64,000 bases of DNA from Streptomyces sp. NBC_00878 (GCF_026341515.1 NZ_JAPEOK010000001.1:7378001-7442000); one strand, 5' to 3'; counted from the first letter of the stretch, positions 26,901 through 35,658 are shown. Program-made: numbers and translations. The notes: generated by a model from the sequence alone, not told the origin.

Positions 26901-29515
26901 CCGGCGTCGACCCGGCGAAATACACCTGGGCCTACGGCTACGACGTGGCGGGCCGTCCCACCTCGGTCACCGACCCGCTGGGCCACCAGACCAGGACCGG
27001 CTACGACGCGGTGGGCAATGTCGCCTCGGTCACCGACGCCCGCAGCAAGCAGACCGTCTACGAGTACGACGAACTGGGCCGCCCCAAGAAGATCACCGCC
27101 CCGGACACCGGAACCACCAGCCTCACCTACGATGCCGCCGGTTTCCTGGACACCAGCACCGACGCCAACACGCACACCACCACCTACGGCTACAACACCG
27201 AGGGCCAGCTGACCTCGGTCAAGAACCCGCTGGCCAAGACCGTCTCCTACGAGTACGACCTCGACGGCAACCGCACCAAGGTCACCAACGCCCGCGCACA
27301 GACCATCACCACCACCGTCGACGCCCGCAACCTGCCCACGCGGATCACCTACTCCGACGGCACACCGACGCAGACGTACATCTACGACGACGCCAGCCGC
27401 ATCACCAATGTCACGGACGCGACCGGTTCCCGCACGCTGACCTACGACAACGACGACAAGATCCAGTCGATCACGTCACCGGGCGCGGCCAAGCCCTTCA
27501 GCTACGTCTGGAACACCGACGACACCCTCAAGTCGCGTACATATCCGGACAACCGGGCCACCAGCTACACGTACGACAAGGCCGGCCGGATCAAGAGCCA
27601 GACCACCAACAGCAAGGCCATCAGCTACGTCTACGACAAGGCGGGCAACGTCACCACGACGACGCTGCCCACCACCACGGCACGCAGCGAGACCCGCACC
27701 TACGACGAGGTCGGCCGCCTGGCCTCGATGACCACGCCGACCGGCAGCAACACCTACACCTACGACGAGAACAACCGCCTCACCCAGGACAAGCCCAGCA
27801 CCGGCAACCCGACCCGCTACGCGTACGACGACGCGGGCCGCATCACCAGATCGTGCACTGACACCTCGGCCACGTCGTGCCTGACCGGCACCACCGGGAA
27901 CACCCACACATACGACAAGGTCGGCAACCTCAAGACCTCGGCCACCTCCGGCACGACCACGACGTACCAGTACGACGCGGGCGACCAACTGTCCACGAGC
28001 ACCGTCGGATCCGCGACCACCAGCTACACCTACGACGCGGACGGCAACCAGACCAAGGACGACGACGGCACCTACGCCTACGACCCGGCCGGCCGGGTCA
28101 AGTCCGCGACCATCGGCAGCGACAGCTTCTCGTTCCTGTACGACGCGGACGGCAACCGCACCGTCGCCAACAAGAACAACGCGCTGATCCGCACCTCGCG
28201 CTGGGACATCACCGGCGACCTCCCACAGATCGCCACCGACACCGACGCCTCCGGCGCGCTGATCGCCGACTACCACTTCGACCCCGACGGCACGGCCCGC
28301 TCCATGGACCGCACCGCCGGCACCTACTACTTCACCCAGGACCGCCAGAACTCCGTCAGTACCGTCTTCGACACGGCGGGCGTCGACAACTACCGCTACA
28401 CGTACGGTCCTTGGGGCACCTCCACCGGTACCGCCACCATCAGCGGCGGCCAGTCCAGCGTCTACGGCTACACCGGCCAGTACAAAGACCAGTACCTGCC
28501 CGACCGCCTCCAACTGCGGGCCCGCTCCTACGACACCACCCAGCAGCGCTTCACCACGCAGGATCCGGTCTCGCCCACCGCGGACAACCCCAACCAGTCG
28601 TCCTACAACTACGCGGACAACGACCCCGCCAACCTCGCCGACCCCTCCGGCAACTGCCCGACATGCATCGGCGCAGGCATCGGAGCCGTCGTCAGCGGCG
28701 GCATCTACGCCTTCCAGCACCAGGACGACTTCGACTGGGGCGACTTCGCCGTCGCCACCGGCAAGGGCGCCCTCATCGGCGCGGGCGCGGGCTTCCTCGC
28801 CCCGGCCGGCATGGGCCTCGCGGGCTCCCTCGGCCTCTCCGGCGGCCGAGCCCTCGGCGTCGCAGCCGTCACCGACGCCGCCATCGGCATGGGCTACACG
28901 TGGGCCATTAACACTGCTCAGTGCCGGCCGACCACGCCTGGGGACCTCCTCTTCGGCGCACTTGGCGGCGCACTCGGTCCCCTGATCGGACCCGCTTGGC
29001 GGTGGGGTAAGGGCCTCTTTGGCAAGGCTTCCCCAACTCCAACTCGTTTTGGGCCTGGTGCCGCGCGTGCGGGTGATCCGGCGCTGCTGCCGAAGGGAGA
29101 GAAGGCCAACCCCTTCCCGCTTCGAGCGGATGCGGAAGCCGCAGCCTTCGACCTGGCGGGGGTGCCCTACGGGACGCTGCCAGACGCCGAATGGATTGTC
29201 ACGGGAAATGTAAAGCTCTCATACATGCCCGGATATCTGTACTCGAGCAACCAGGCTCACTGGGGTCGTTTTAGGCAGTTTGAAACCGCACAAGGGTCGC
29301 GAGTCGTCGTCGAGCATACCTTCGACAGAGCAGGCTCACACTTCCATGCAGGGCAGCCGAAACTCTTCCCCAGCAGGACAGGCGTAAACTTCGGTTGGGA
29401 TAACTCTCCTGGCGTCGGACGACGCTACAAAGACTACGCAAGGTACGGAAAAATGGACAAGCCTGGGGGAGATCATCACTTCTTCTATGTGAATGGCTGG
29501 GGAACGTGGAATTGA
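23933..29515 (+). CDS. RHS-repeat polymorphic toxin
   Basis: Large surface or secreted protein, about 1860 residues. Order: N-terminal membrane segment (residues 6-25), Lys/Ser-rich spacer, an unassigned beta-rich region with paired cysteines (130-300), a DUF6531-type module near 317 (RADPVSTATGAFTEPFTD), then some 30 YD/RHS repeats (423-1500). The RHS core follows (YGYTGQYKDQYLPDRLQLRA, then ADNDPANLADPSGN), a Gly/Ala-rich hydrophobic segment (1585-1660), and a variable C-terminal tip (about 1703-1860). GTG 23933 is preferred over TTG 23921, which is only two bases from the purine run. The cage encloses the toxic tip; delivery is probably at contact. GC drops in the tip. A probable immunity gene follows 31 bases downstream. 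Confidence 0.92.
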   Translation: MSARARVLIVALVLSVVAGGGWLIRVTVDGSGGSSGSTSEAYRGPRPAAQQEAVSSKERREQTKDLAKATKPHGLPATRTKPTTAAQIQLHEQNQRQLKAAGPKSESASKPDKSESASRSESKPEGVASGSGGGIRPASYVSGAGAAAAAYSSGALWQVTADPFGNTAAQQGGFLMSLGNHIGAAVPGEPLQLSAAIYQAGGAIGEVHPVKVRWQLEDYCADAPDQYFDFGQTVQAPTLNTGVELPVVNASITLPATNCTKADPKYFIYVCTTVTDDPTDVESCGSQNSYQIVPALPEGAACAAVCGDASGSVGTTVMRADPVSTATGAFTEPFTDAQVAAPGVPLTVGRVYSSDNTLTGALGKGWQLPWETRLQFEADGDAVLVGEGGTRHTFAKTSGGTFTTPGESRSKLAADGSGFKVTTADQSTYGFNASGQLTAVKDRTGRGLTLAYTGGRPTEITDAAGRKASLAYVGDRLDKVTLADGRFVDYAYTGDRLTGVTALDGKAEIYGYNASGFLDKVTNARGKAVTSNIYDAQGRVTSQTDATGHTARFAYSKNGVFDQVDVTAPDQGVWTDVYYKNVLFTQLDPLNNKSYYRYDKFFNRTSAVDAEIRETQWDFDTSGRMKRRANAASDEYWTYDAKGNVATYEDGESNDTVFGYNANNQLISVKDALGKTTTYGYNATTGLLETSTTARGKTTAYGYDTSGNLASVTTPKGNKTTYTHDASGRVKTVVDPRGNVSGADPAKYTTAFTYDDADRTTSVTDARGSTTAYDYDEVGNLITLTDAARRVTTYAYNDASQLYLITDPVQKQTSLGYDPAGRLNQEINRRGAKVTYRYDKAGNQIQVVSARGNATGADASQYTWAIGYDKAGNRKTVTDPLGKTTAFTWDADNQPLSTTDPLNHTRRVVYDDNGNVTETYDGLNRGMKLVYDDNDRLLSSKTWAGYLTSYEYDDDGNLTAEVSPEAERTTHGYDDDGNLAATVDPRGNVTGVDPAKYTWAYGYDVAGRPTSVTDPLGHQTRTGYDAVGNVASVTDARSKQTVYEYDELGRPKKITAPDTGTTSLTYDAAGFLDTSTDANTHTTTYGYNTEGQLTSVKNPLAKTVSYEYDLDGNRTKVTNARAQTITTTVDARNLPTRITYSDGTPTQTYIYDDASRITNVTDATGSRTLTYDNDDKIQSITSPGAAKPFSYVWNTDDTLKSRTYPDNRATSYTYDKAGRIKSQTTNSKAISYVYDKAGNVTTTTLPTTTARSETRTYDEVGRLASMTTPTGSNTYTYDENNRLTQDKPSTGNPTRYAYDDAGRITRSCTDTSATSCLTGTTGNTHTYDKVGNLKTSATSGTTTTYQYDAGDQLSTSTVGSATTSYTYDADGNQTKDDDGTYAYDPAGRVKSATIGSDSFSFLYDADGNRTVANKNNALIRTSRWDITGDLPQIATDTDASGALIADYHFDPDGTARSMDRTAGTYYFTQDRQNSVSTVFDTAGVDNYRYTYGPWGTSTGTATISGGQSSVYGYTGQYKDQYLPDRLQLRARSYDTTQQRFTTQDPVSPTADNPNQSSYNYADNDPANLADPSGNCPTCIGAGIGAVVSGGIYAFQHQDDFDWGDFAVATGKGALIGAGAGFLAPAGMGLAGSLGLSGGRALGVAAVTDAAIGMGYTWAINTAQCRPTTPGDLLFGALGGALGPLIGPAWRWGKGLFGKASPTPTRFGPGAARAGDPALLPKGEKANPFPLRADAEAAAFDLAGVPYGTLPDAEWIVTGNVKLSYMPGYLYSSNQAHWGRFRQFETAQGSRVVVEHTFDRAGSHFHAGQPKLFPSRTGVNFGWDNSPGVGRRYKDYARYGKMDKPGGDHHFFYVNGWGTWN

Positions 29516-29546
29516 CATAGTCGACGTGGATGGAGGCGACACGGCT

Positions 29547-29987
29547 ATGGGGTCGGTTTCAGGTAAGGTCCGTTCGGTTTTGGCTTCAAGCGGTCTCCAG
29601 CTTTTTGAGGGGCAAATTCCTCCGGTCGAGTTCACTGCGCTGGATGCTCTCGAAATGGTGGAGAGTGCCTATTCGGAGCCGGTATTTTCCGTAAAGAAAG
29701 ACGCCCCCGGCGCCGTGGAGCAACTGGGTAGAGAATGGCACAGTGAGGCAGAGAGGGCACAACTACCAGCAACGGACGGGAAGTTCTACGTGCTGCTGGC
29801 CGGTGACGATATTGACGATATTGGATGGCTGTGCGTGAAAGACTTGGTCGGTGAAAATTTGCCTGGGCGTCTACTTTCACAAAATGGGTCAATTGAATTT
29901 ATCGCCATGTCGGAGAATGGTAGGCGGATCTGTGCTGCAGTGGATGAAGGAGACGAGTACTGGGTGCTTGTTGAAGAGGTTCCGTGA
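29547..29987 (+). CDS. Probable immunity protein for the RHS toxin
   Basis: Acidic soluble protein of 146 residues with no signal peptide, directly downstream of the toxin tip. ATG 29547 follows a GGAGG at the right distance; a longer frame from 29493 would overlap the toxin end. Composition (IDDIGWLCVKDL, AVDEGDEYWVLVEEVP) resembles small SMI1-like or Imm proteins, but I cannot assign a family. It shares the lower GC of the tip, as expected for a swapped toxin-immunity module. Function is inferred from position. Confidence 0.65.
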   Translation: MGSVSGKVRSVLASSGLQLFEGQIPPVEFTALDALEMVESAYSEPVFSVKKDAPGAVEQLGREWHSEAERAQLPATDGKFYVLLAGDDIDDIGWLCVKDLVGENLPGRLLSQNGSIEFIAMSENGRRICAAVDEGDEYWVLVEEVP

Positions 29988-30071
29988 GTTCGGGGTGAAA
30001 AATGAGTACGGTGTCCGAGGATTGCGCTGCGGTTTCTGATGCGGCGTCCACTTCGAAAGAAAGGTAGGGGA

Positions 30072-30410
30072 ATGGCGAACATAAGAAGAGTTGTCACCCT
30101 TGTTCTTGCGGCAGCCGCAATAACGGCGTCGGCGCCCGCGTTTGCGATCAACGCCTCGACTGATGGCGCGTATGCCTACACCTCCGGGTCCGACCACTAC
30201 GCCAACATCAAGGACACCAAGAAGGACGGTCACCCGGTCAAGGCTCAGTACTCACGAAACTTCCCGGACCTCCAGGTGTACACCCTGTGGGAGAAAGCAG
30301 GGTACGGGAATACCGCCACGAGCGGGTATGGCGGGATGATCTATCAGATTCGGGCCTGCGAGTACATCAATAACTGGCCCGATGACTGCAGTGGGTGGGA
30401 TGTCGACTGA
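30072..30410 (+). CDS. Small secreted protein, paralog 1
   Basis: Protein of 112 residues with a clear signal peptide (MANIRRVVTLVLAAAAITAS, cleavage after APAFA). Mature part about 88 residues with a single cysteine pair (RACEY and DDCSG), so one disulfide is likely. It shares the blocks HYANI, DGHPVKAQYS, LWEK-G-G and ACEYINNWPDDCS with the next gene. Start chosen at ATG 30072 after AGGGGA, because the signal peptide begins there. Role unknown; small secreted beta-rich proteins of this kind are common in Streptomyces but uncharacterised. Confidence 0.78.
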   Translation: MANIRRVVTLVLAAAAITASAPAFAINASTDGAYAYTSGSDHYANIKDTKKDGHPVKAQYSRNFPDLQVYTLWEKAGYGNTATSGYGGMIYQIRACEYINNWPDDCSGWDVD

Positions 30411-30497
30411 CGCGGTCAGGGGACGTCTGGCGCATCTGTATCTTTCGTAGAAGTTAAGTTGCGCACTCGAGGAATCGAGTGCAGGGGGAGGAATTCG

Positions 30498-30842
30498 ATG
30501 AGGATAAAGAAGGCGGCGGCGGGCCTGATCGTGGCAGCGGCGCTCACTGCGAGCACGCCGGCGTTCGCTGGGGAGATCACCGCGGCGACCAACGGTGCTT
30601 CCGCCTCGACATCGGGCGGACGGCACTATGCAAACATCGCAGACATGGAGGCCGACGGACACCCTGTAAAGGCTCAGTACAGTTACCCGTATTTCTCCGA
30701 CGACGTCTACAACTTGTGGGAGAAGCGGGGCAGGGGCTACAAGAACAAGAGCGCGTACAAGAGTAACGAAATCTGGCGCATAAAGGCCTGTGAGTACATC
30801 AACAACTGGCCGGATGACTGCAGTGTCTGGGATTCCGACTGA
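30498..30842 (+). CDS. Small secreted protein, paralog 2
   Basis: Protein of 114 residues, signal peptide MRIKKAAAGLIVAAALTAS with cleavage after TPAFA. The mature part aligns along its whole length with paralog 1, including the final ACEYINNWPDDCS block, and has the same two cysteines. ATG 30498 follows GGGGGAGGAATTCG. It lies 88 bases after paralog 1 and 58 before the ABC ATPase, so the four genes may form one transcript. The pair arose by tandem duplication. Confidence 0.78.
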   Translation: MRIKKAAAGLIVAAALTASTPAFAGEITAATNGASASTSGGRHYANIADMEADGHPVKAQYSYPYFSDDVYNLWEKRGRGYKNKSAYKSNEIWRIKACEYINNWPDDCSVWDSD

Positions 30843-30900
30843 TTCTCGGAAGTTTTCTCTTTGTATATCAGTATGCTTGAAGGCGGGGAAAGTGAACGCG

Positions 30901-31599
30901 ATGGACGAGCTTGTGCTGGAGATATCTGATCTCCAGTACAAGGTGGGCGACCGGCTGATATTCGGGGGCGTTGACCTGAGGGTCGGGCCGGGAGAATCTG
31001 TCGCGATATCTGGTCCAAGCGGCAGTGGCAAATCGACCCTCCTCATGTGCGTCATGGGGCTGATCAGACCGGACAGCGGGTCGGTGATACTGCGCGGCAA
31101 GCAGTTGGAGCGGCTGTCCGGCCGTAGCCTGCTCCGGCACCGTCGCGAATCGGTGGGCATGGTCTTCCAGGCGGGCGAGCTTCTGCCCGAACTCGCCCCC
31201 GTGGAGAACGTGGCAATCGCAGGATTGCTCGCCGGCCTGCCACGCGTGGAGGCATTCTCTCGAGCAACTGAACTCCTGGACGAGCTGAACGTCAGGGGCA
31301 CCTCTGCGGATACGGAGTCGCTGTCCGGCGGCGAAAGGCAACGAGTCGCGGTGGCTCGCGCACTGATCAACCGTCCCGCCCTGCTGCTCGCGGACGAGCC
31401 GACCGGTGCCCTGGACTCAGCCAATCGGCAGACCGTCGCCGAGCTGCTGTACAGCCTGCCGGAACGTCGGCAGTGCGGGCTTGTCGTCGTGACACACGAC
31501 AGCTCTGTTGCCGCTCGGGCGCAGAGGCAACTGGTTCTTCATGACGGATCGCTCACGCCGGCCTCCAGTGCAGCCCCGGCTACAGGAGTTTCCGCATGA
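30901..31599 (+). CDS. ABC transporter ATPase (MacB/LolD type)
   Basis: ATPase of 232 residues: Walker A GPSGSGKST near residue 41, Q-loop MVFQAGELLPELAPVENV, signature LSGGERQRVAVARALI, Walker B LLLADEPTGALD and H-loop VVTHD. These match the LolD/MacB/FtsE group, which works with FtsX-type permeases. Its stop overlaps the permease start as ATGA. ATG 30901 is preceded by GGGGAAAG. Probably moves or senses peptides at the membrane rather than importing nutrients. Confidence 0.93.
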   Translation: MDELVLEISDLQYKVGDRLIFGGVDLRVGPGESVAISGPSGSGKSTLLMCVMGLIRPDSGSVILRGKQLERLSGRSLLRHRRESVGMVFQAGELLPELAPVENVAIAGLLAGLPRVEAFSRATELLDELNVRGTSADTESLSGGERQRVAVARALINRPALLLADEPTGALDSANRQTVAELLYSLPERRQCGLVVVTHDSSVAARAQRQLVLHDGSLTPASSAAPATGVSA

Positions 31600-33806
31600 A
31601 GCGCAGGGCTCTTGCCGTTCAGCTGCTGAGTGCGGGGCGCACAACGGCGTTGTCAACCGAAGGTGGGCGTATCCGATTCTGGGGAATCTTCCTGGCCGCA
31701 GGCTTGATGATGCTCGGACTGAGTGGACTCGCCCTGGCGTACGCGACGTACGAGGGCCGGGATATGCGAGGAGCCGCCCGCACTCCGCAAATTCTTCAAC
31801 AGGGCTCGGCCGACAAGGCTGTGGCGCTGTGGGCCTGGGGCAACGATGACGTCGCAGGACGCCAGCACTCTGTCACGTATATCGAACCGCTCGTCCAGAA
31901 TGCTCCGTTGCCGCCTGGCTTGAACAAGTGGCCCGAGCCGGGTGAGGCCGTGCTTTCATCCGCTCTCATCAGAGCGGGTGCGCCTGAGGGAATCGAATCC
32001 CGGTACGGGAAACTTGCGGGCACCATCGGGAAGGAAGGACTGCAGGCTCCAGAAGAACGCTTCGCCTACGTGCGGCCTCGTGCGAACCTGCTCGACAAGC
32101 ACGACATGTACCCGCTCAAGGGATTCGGGGTGCCCGCAGGATCGGCGGCCGGAGTGGGCGAGAGCATGTCGATCCCGGATTTCTCGGTCCTCGCGGCCGG
32201 AGTCGCCGGATTCGTCCTGCTGCCAGCGGGTGCGCTGCTCCTGGTGAGTGCTCGCGCAGGCTCAACGGCTCGCGAGCGCAGACTGGCACTCTTCGAAGCG
32301 CTGGGCGCGAGCCGCGGAGCGAGGGGAATCTTCACCCTCGGGGAAGCCGCAGTTCCCACCATCCTCGGGGCGGTTGTCGCGGCTTGCGTACTGCTCCCTG
32401 CATTCATGCTCGACATCCCATTCCCCCTGGTCGACTTCACGCTCAGTGCGGAAGACGTACGCCGTTGCGCAGCGTGGCTGGTAGCGGCCGCAGCCACCGC
32501 GATTCTTCTCGTACTGGCTGCTGCCGTGCTGCTCCACTCCAAGAGACGGAAGTCGGCCAGGGAAGTGAGGCCAACAGTCGGATCCCAGCGTTTGCGGGCA
32601 TCAGGGCCTTGGATGTTTCCCTTTGCCCTGCTCTTCGCCGTACGCGGACCGGAATTGGCCGGTGACGATTTGCGGCTGCCGGTTTATGCGCTCGGCGTAG
32701 TAGCTGTGCTGGCGACGCTGCCCGTCGTCGTCGGTGCTTTCTGTGGCTGGCTCGGCATTCGGCTTGCCGCTGCGGGCCGACGGTTGGGTCTGCCGGGTCT
32801 GCTGATTGCGGGCCGCAGAATATCTGCCAAGCCTCGTGGTACGGCACGTTTCGTGACCGCGTTGATCGTGATGATCGGGCTGGTCGCGCAAGTACAGCTG
32901 TGGACCGGACTGCTGGGTGAGAACGCGACGCTCGCGAAGCAGACTCAGGAGCGGATCGGGTCAACGCTGCTTTCTGTCTCTCCCTACGCTGACGCAGACC
33001 GAGTACAAGACTTCGCTGCGGCGATGCCGGCCGACACCGAGCTGCTGTTGGTCCGGCAGACCCCGCCGAATGGAGAGTCACCCGGAAAGATCACTCTCAG
33101 CGGGACGTGCGCTGCCCTTCGCGCCTTGGACCTGCCCTGCAAGACTTCCCAGTTCAACGCCGCACGTAGTGGTCTCGATCCCAGAGTCGGGGAACTCGCC
33201 CGATGGAGTCTGGCCGGGGGTGACGGCGTGGTGACCGTTGCCCGGGGACCAGTGGAGGGAGCGAAGGCGCAAGGAGAAGAGTCCCTCTCGCTCGTCGCGG
33301 TCTCCAAGTCCGGGGAGGCTCTGTCTCTGCCCCGCCTTCGGGAGGCGGCGCGAACACACCTGGCAGCGGGCGCCAGTGCCGATCCGCTGGGGCAGAGCTG
33401 GTTGCTCGGCTCCAACGATCTTGCCGCCTTGGCTACTTGGGTCCGACTGCTCGGTTTGATCGGAGCCTTCCTGACCGTGCTGGCCATCGGCATCAGCGCG
33501 CTGGCCGAGTTCCTGCGGTTCAGCCGTGAAATAGCCCCCCTGTCAGTCCTGACAGGGGGCAACGGAGTCAACGGCTCCGTCGTCGCCTGGAGTCTCCTGT
33601 TCCCTGCGCTGCTGGCCTCTGCGCTGGGCAGCACCATTTCGATGTGGCTGACTACGCCCATAACCGTCGATGGCGGGGCCCCGGTGCCAGGGGACATGTA
33701 CGTCCTTCTTGGTGTCGGAGCCGGAGTCTGTGCCGTCGCACTGTGTGCCTGGGGTTGGCGATCCACGAACAGAGCCGCGCTGCGCTGGAGACCGGCTCCG
33801 GACTGA
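31596..33806 (+). CDS. FtsX-type ABC permease
   Basis: Membrane protein of 736 residues: a segment near 28-50, a large extracytoplasmic region (to about 190), three segments to about 310, four more between 335 and 470, a second extracytoplasmic region (about 450-600) and three C-terminal segments. This doubled FtsX layout is that of actinobacterial peptide-export or antimicrobial-peptide-resistance permeases. Coupled to the ATPase by ATGA. Context with two small secreted proteins suggests it exports them, processes them or protects from them; since both carry Sec signals, protection or sensing is as likely as export. Confidence 0.85.
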   Translation: MKRRALAVQLLSAGRTTALSTEGGRIRFWGIFLAAGLMMLGLSGLALAYATYEGRDMRGAARTPQILQQGSADKAVALWAWGNDDVAGRQHSVTYIEPLVQNAPLPPGLNKWPEPGEAVLSSALIRAGAPEGIESRYGKLAGTIGKEGLQAPEERFAYVRPRANLLDKHDMYPLKGFGVPAGSAAGVGESMSIPDFSVLAAGVAGFVLLPAGALLLVSARAGSTARERRLALFEALGASRGARGIFTLGEAAVPTILGAVVAACVLLPAFMLDIPFPLVDFTLSAEDVRRCAAWLVAAAATAILLVLAAAVLLHSKRRKSAREVRPTVGSQRLRASGPWMFPFALLFAVRGPELAGDDLRLPVYALGVVAVLATLPVVVGAFCGWLGIRLAAAGRRLGLPGLLIAGRRISAKPRGTARFVTALIVMIGLVAQVQLWTGLLGENATLAKQTQERIGSTLLSVSPYADADRVQDFAAAMPADTELLLVRQTPPNGESPGKITLSGTCAALRALDLPCKTSQFNAARSGLDPRVGELARWSLAGGDGVVTVARGPVEGAKAQGEESLSLVAVSKSGEALSLPRLREAARTHLAAGASADPLGQSWLLGSNDLAALATWVRLLGLIGAFLTVLAIGISALAEFLRFSREIAPLSVLTGGNGVNGSVVAWSLLFPALLASALGSTISMWLTTPITVDGGAPVPGDMYVLLGVGAGVCAVALCAWGWRSTNRAALRWRPAPD

Positions 33807-33825
33807 GCCGCTCCACCACCGAGGG

Positions 33826-34356
33826 TCAGAGAGTCGGAAGCGGTTCACCCATGGGTGGCTCACGCTTCTCGGTCAGCCAGAACACATAGCCGCGCAGGTA
33901 CTCCTCCAATCCGTCGTCCAGGTATGCGGCGTACGCCCGCAGTGCCTCCGGCTCGTTCTGGTCGTCCGCGAGTTCGGAGGCGATCCATGCGCGGATCGCC
34001 TCGCGCTGGGCCCACCACCTCACCGCGGGCGATCTCCACCATGCCTGCCACCTCACGGGGGTTTGCCGGCTGCCGGTGGACGAACTCGTAGCGCTGATCG
34101 CTGGAGAGCACGTGCTCAGGCAGGTAGTACGGGCCGTTCAGCCCGTCGTCGGTCTCACTCGCGTAGAACGGGCCAGGGACATTGAGCCAACTGCACCCCT
34201 CCCAGCGTCTGTTGCCCATCGACTCCGTGTGCTCGTGGGCCGTGGGGACCGGATCCCAGTACGCCAACTCCTGCCAGCGCCCCTCCGTCGGTACCGCATG
34301 AGCCGGTCGCGGCTGCGCGCGGCGGCCTGCTGAAGCTCGCGCTCGAAAGCAGTCAC
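33826..34356 (-). pseudogene. Frameshifted hypothetical gene
   Basis: Three frame segments together give one protein: VTAFERELQQAAARSRDRLM from GTG 34356, then WQELAYWDPVPTAHEHTESM to about 34035, then VRWWAQREAIRAWIASELAD to the stop at 33826. Frame changes fall near 34290 and near 34030. The middle part (NRRWEGCSWLNVPGPFY, YEFVHRQPANPREVAG) is typical of a Streptomyces family of about 180 residues of unknown function. The GTG overlaps the DUF397 stop (TAGTG). Two shifts make sequencing error less likely, but it cannot be excluded. Confidence 0.6.
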
Positions 34357-34562
34357 TACTGATTCCAGCCGGGCGTGGTGAAGCTGCCGTCTGCGAGGAC
34401 GGTTTGGAAGGCCTCCCATGTGGCGGGCCGGACGCGGAGGGACGGGCCTGTGGGGTGCTTCGAGTCGCGTATGGCGATGGTGGTGGGGATGTTGGTGGCG
34501 ACCTCTACGCACTCGCCCTGCGTGTCGCTGTAGGTGGACTTGCGGAACTGGTGAATGGGCAC
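34356..34562 (-). CDS. DUF397 protein
   Basis: 68-residue protein with the DUF397 signature: FRKSTYSDTQGECVEVA at the N-terminus, IAIRDSKHPTGPSLRV in the middle, then WEAFQTVLADG. Such proteins are encoded next to Scr1-type XRE regulators all over Streptomyces and are thought to act with them, as in the WhiJ and AbaA loci. GTG start lies 3 bases after the XRE stop, so the two are one transcript. Confidence 0.93.
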   Translation of the reverse strand: MPIHQFRKSTYSDTQGECVEVATNIPTTIAIRDSKHPTGPSLRVRPATWEAFQTVLADGSFTTPGWNQ

Positions 34563-34565
34563 GGC

Positions 34566-35474
34566 TCAGAATTCCTTGCTCAGGTTGCGGAGGAACAGCA
34601 GGGAGTCCCGCTCGGAAAGGGAACGTTCGCTGATCGTCTCGAACAACTCGTCATAGGCGGCGGCTCCTTCCCCTCCTTCGACCCATGTCGGAGCGAACGT
34701 GGACTCCGAGTAGACGACGTCCATGGCTCCAGGCTCGGTGAACGAGATGATGTTGAAGGGACCGTTGAGGCCATGGTGCACTCCGCCGCTGAACGGGAAG
34801 ACCTGGAGAGTGACGTTCGGTAGGTCGGCCACCTTGGTCAAGTGCTCGATCTGTCCGAGAGCCGCCTCCGTGCTGCTGGGGAAGTTTCGCAGCACTGCCT
34901 CGTAGAGCACGGCCCGGAGGGTAAGCGGCGGATCGTCGGTGAGCCGCCGCTGCCGTGCGAGTCGTGCAGCGACGAACTCTTCGTCCGGGACCTTGCGCTG
35001 GGCCACCTCTGCGGAAGTTGAAGGCCCGTCCCTGAGCGCTCGTACGTATTCGGGGGATTGAAGTAGGCCGGGGATGAACCCGGGTTGCCAGGCCCTGATG
35101 GTCGTCGCCGCGTTCTCCAGCGTGACGTACTCCTGCATGACGCCGAGCGTCGTGTAGTCGTCCCACCAGCCCTTGGCCTTCCGGCGCTCGCGGTCGATCC
35201 TCGCCAGCTCCAGGAGCCGTCCGACAACGCCGGGGTCATGGACGGCGTACAGCTCGCACAGCGCCCGGATGTCCGGGTCGCGCATGGGCACCCAGCCGCG
35301 CTCCATCTTCGCGACCTTCGTCGTGGATGCGGTGAGCGCCTTGGCCGCGTGGGTCTGTGTCAGGCCCGCCGTGACGCGCAAGTTCAGGAGTTCACCGCCC
35401 AATCGACGTCCCAGCACGGTGGACGTGCTGTTGCCCTGCGTCGACTGGCTCGCGCTCACGTTGGTGCTCCTCAT
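34566..35474 (-). CDS. XRE regulator with Scr1/DUF5753 domain (WhiJ-like)
   Basis: DNA-binding regulator of 302 residues. Helix-turn-helix at about 33-60 (AGLTQTHAAKALTASTTKVAKMERG), then a DUF5753 effector domain (FIPGLLQSPEYVRALRDG, VLYEAVLRNFPSS, VTLQVFPFSGGVHHGLNGPF). WhiJ-family regulators control development and antibiotic production in Streptomyces together with DUF397 and ATPase partners, and both are adjacent here. A perfect palindrome in the divergent promoter (35532-35547) is the likely operator. Confidence 0.93.
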   Translation of the reverse strand: MRSTNVSASQSTQGNSTSTVLGRRLGGELLNLRVTAGLTQTHAAKALTASTTKVAKMERGWVPMRDPDIRALCELYAVHDPGVVGRLLELARIDRERRKAKGWWDDYTTLGVMQEYVTLENAATTIRAWQPGFIPGLLQSPEYVRALRDGPSTSAEVAQRKVPDEEFVAARLARQRRLTDDPPLTLRAVLYEAVLRNFPSSTEAALGQIEHLTKVADLPNVTLQVFPFSGGVHHGLNGPFNIISFTEPGAMDVVYSESTFAPTWVEGGEGAAAYDELFETISERSLSERDSLLFLRNLSKEF

Positions 35475-35531
35475 GGCTGGTTGATGCGCCGCCAGTTTGG
35501 CGCGGTGCGTGGCGGCATCGCAAACCTCGTT

Positions 35532-35547
35532 CGGAGGAATTCCTCCG
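35532..35547. promoter_or_regulatory. Perfect 16-bp palindrome, likely XRE operator
   Basis: CGGAGGAATTCCTCCG lies between the divergent XRE and ATPase genes, 58 bases upstream of the XRE start. It is the only perfect palindrome of this size in that promoter. Confidence 0.6.
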
Positions 35548-35658
35548 CGAGGAACTTGCGGGTTATGGAGCGGCGCCCCTACCGTCGGTGACGAATCGCT
35601 CGCAGAGCGGCGTCAGATGGCCTATGGCGCCGCTCGCCCCTGCCCGGAGGTGAGCCAC

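Noticed and set aside
23933..29515. Type VI secretion effector
   Set aside because: No VgrG, PAAR or T6SS genes; an N-terminal membrane segment and Gram-positive context point to another export route.
30072..30842. Lactococcin 972-type bacteriocins
   Set aside because: The arrangement with an ABC pair is similar but the lactococcin block pattern is absent and the conserved C-terminal block differs.
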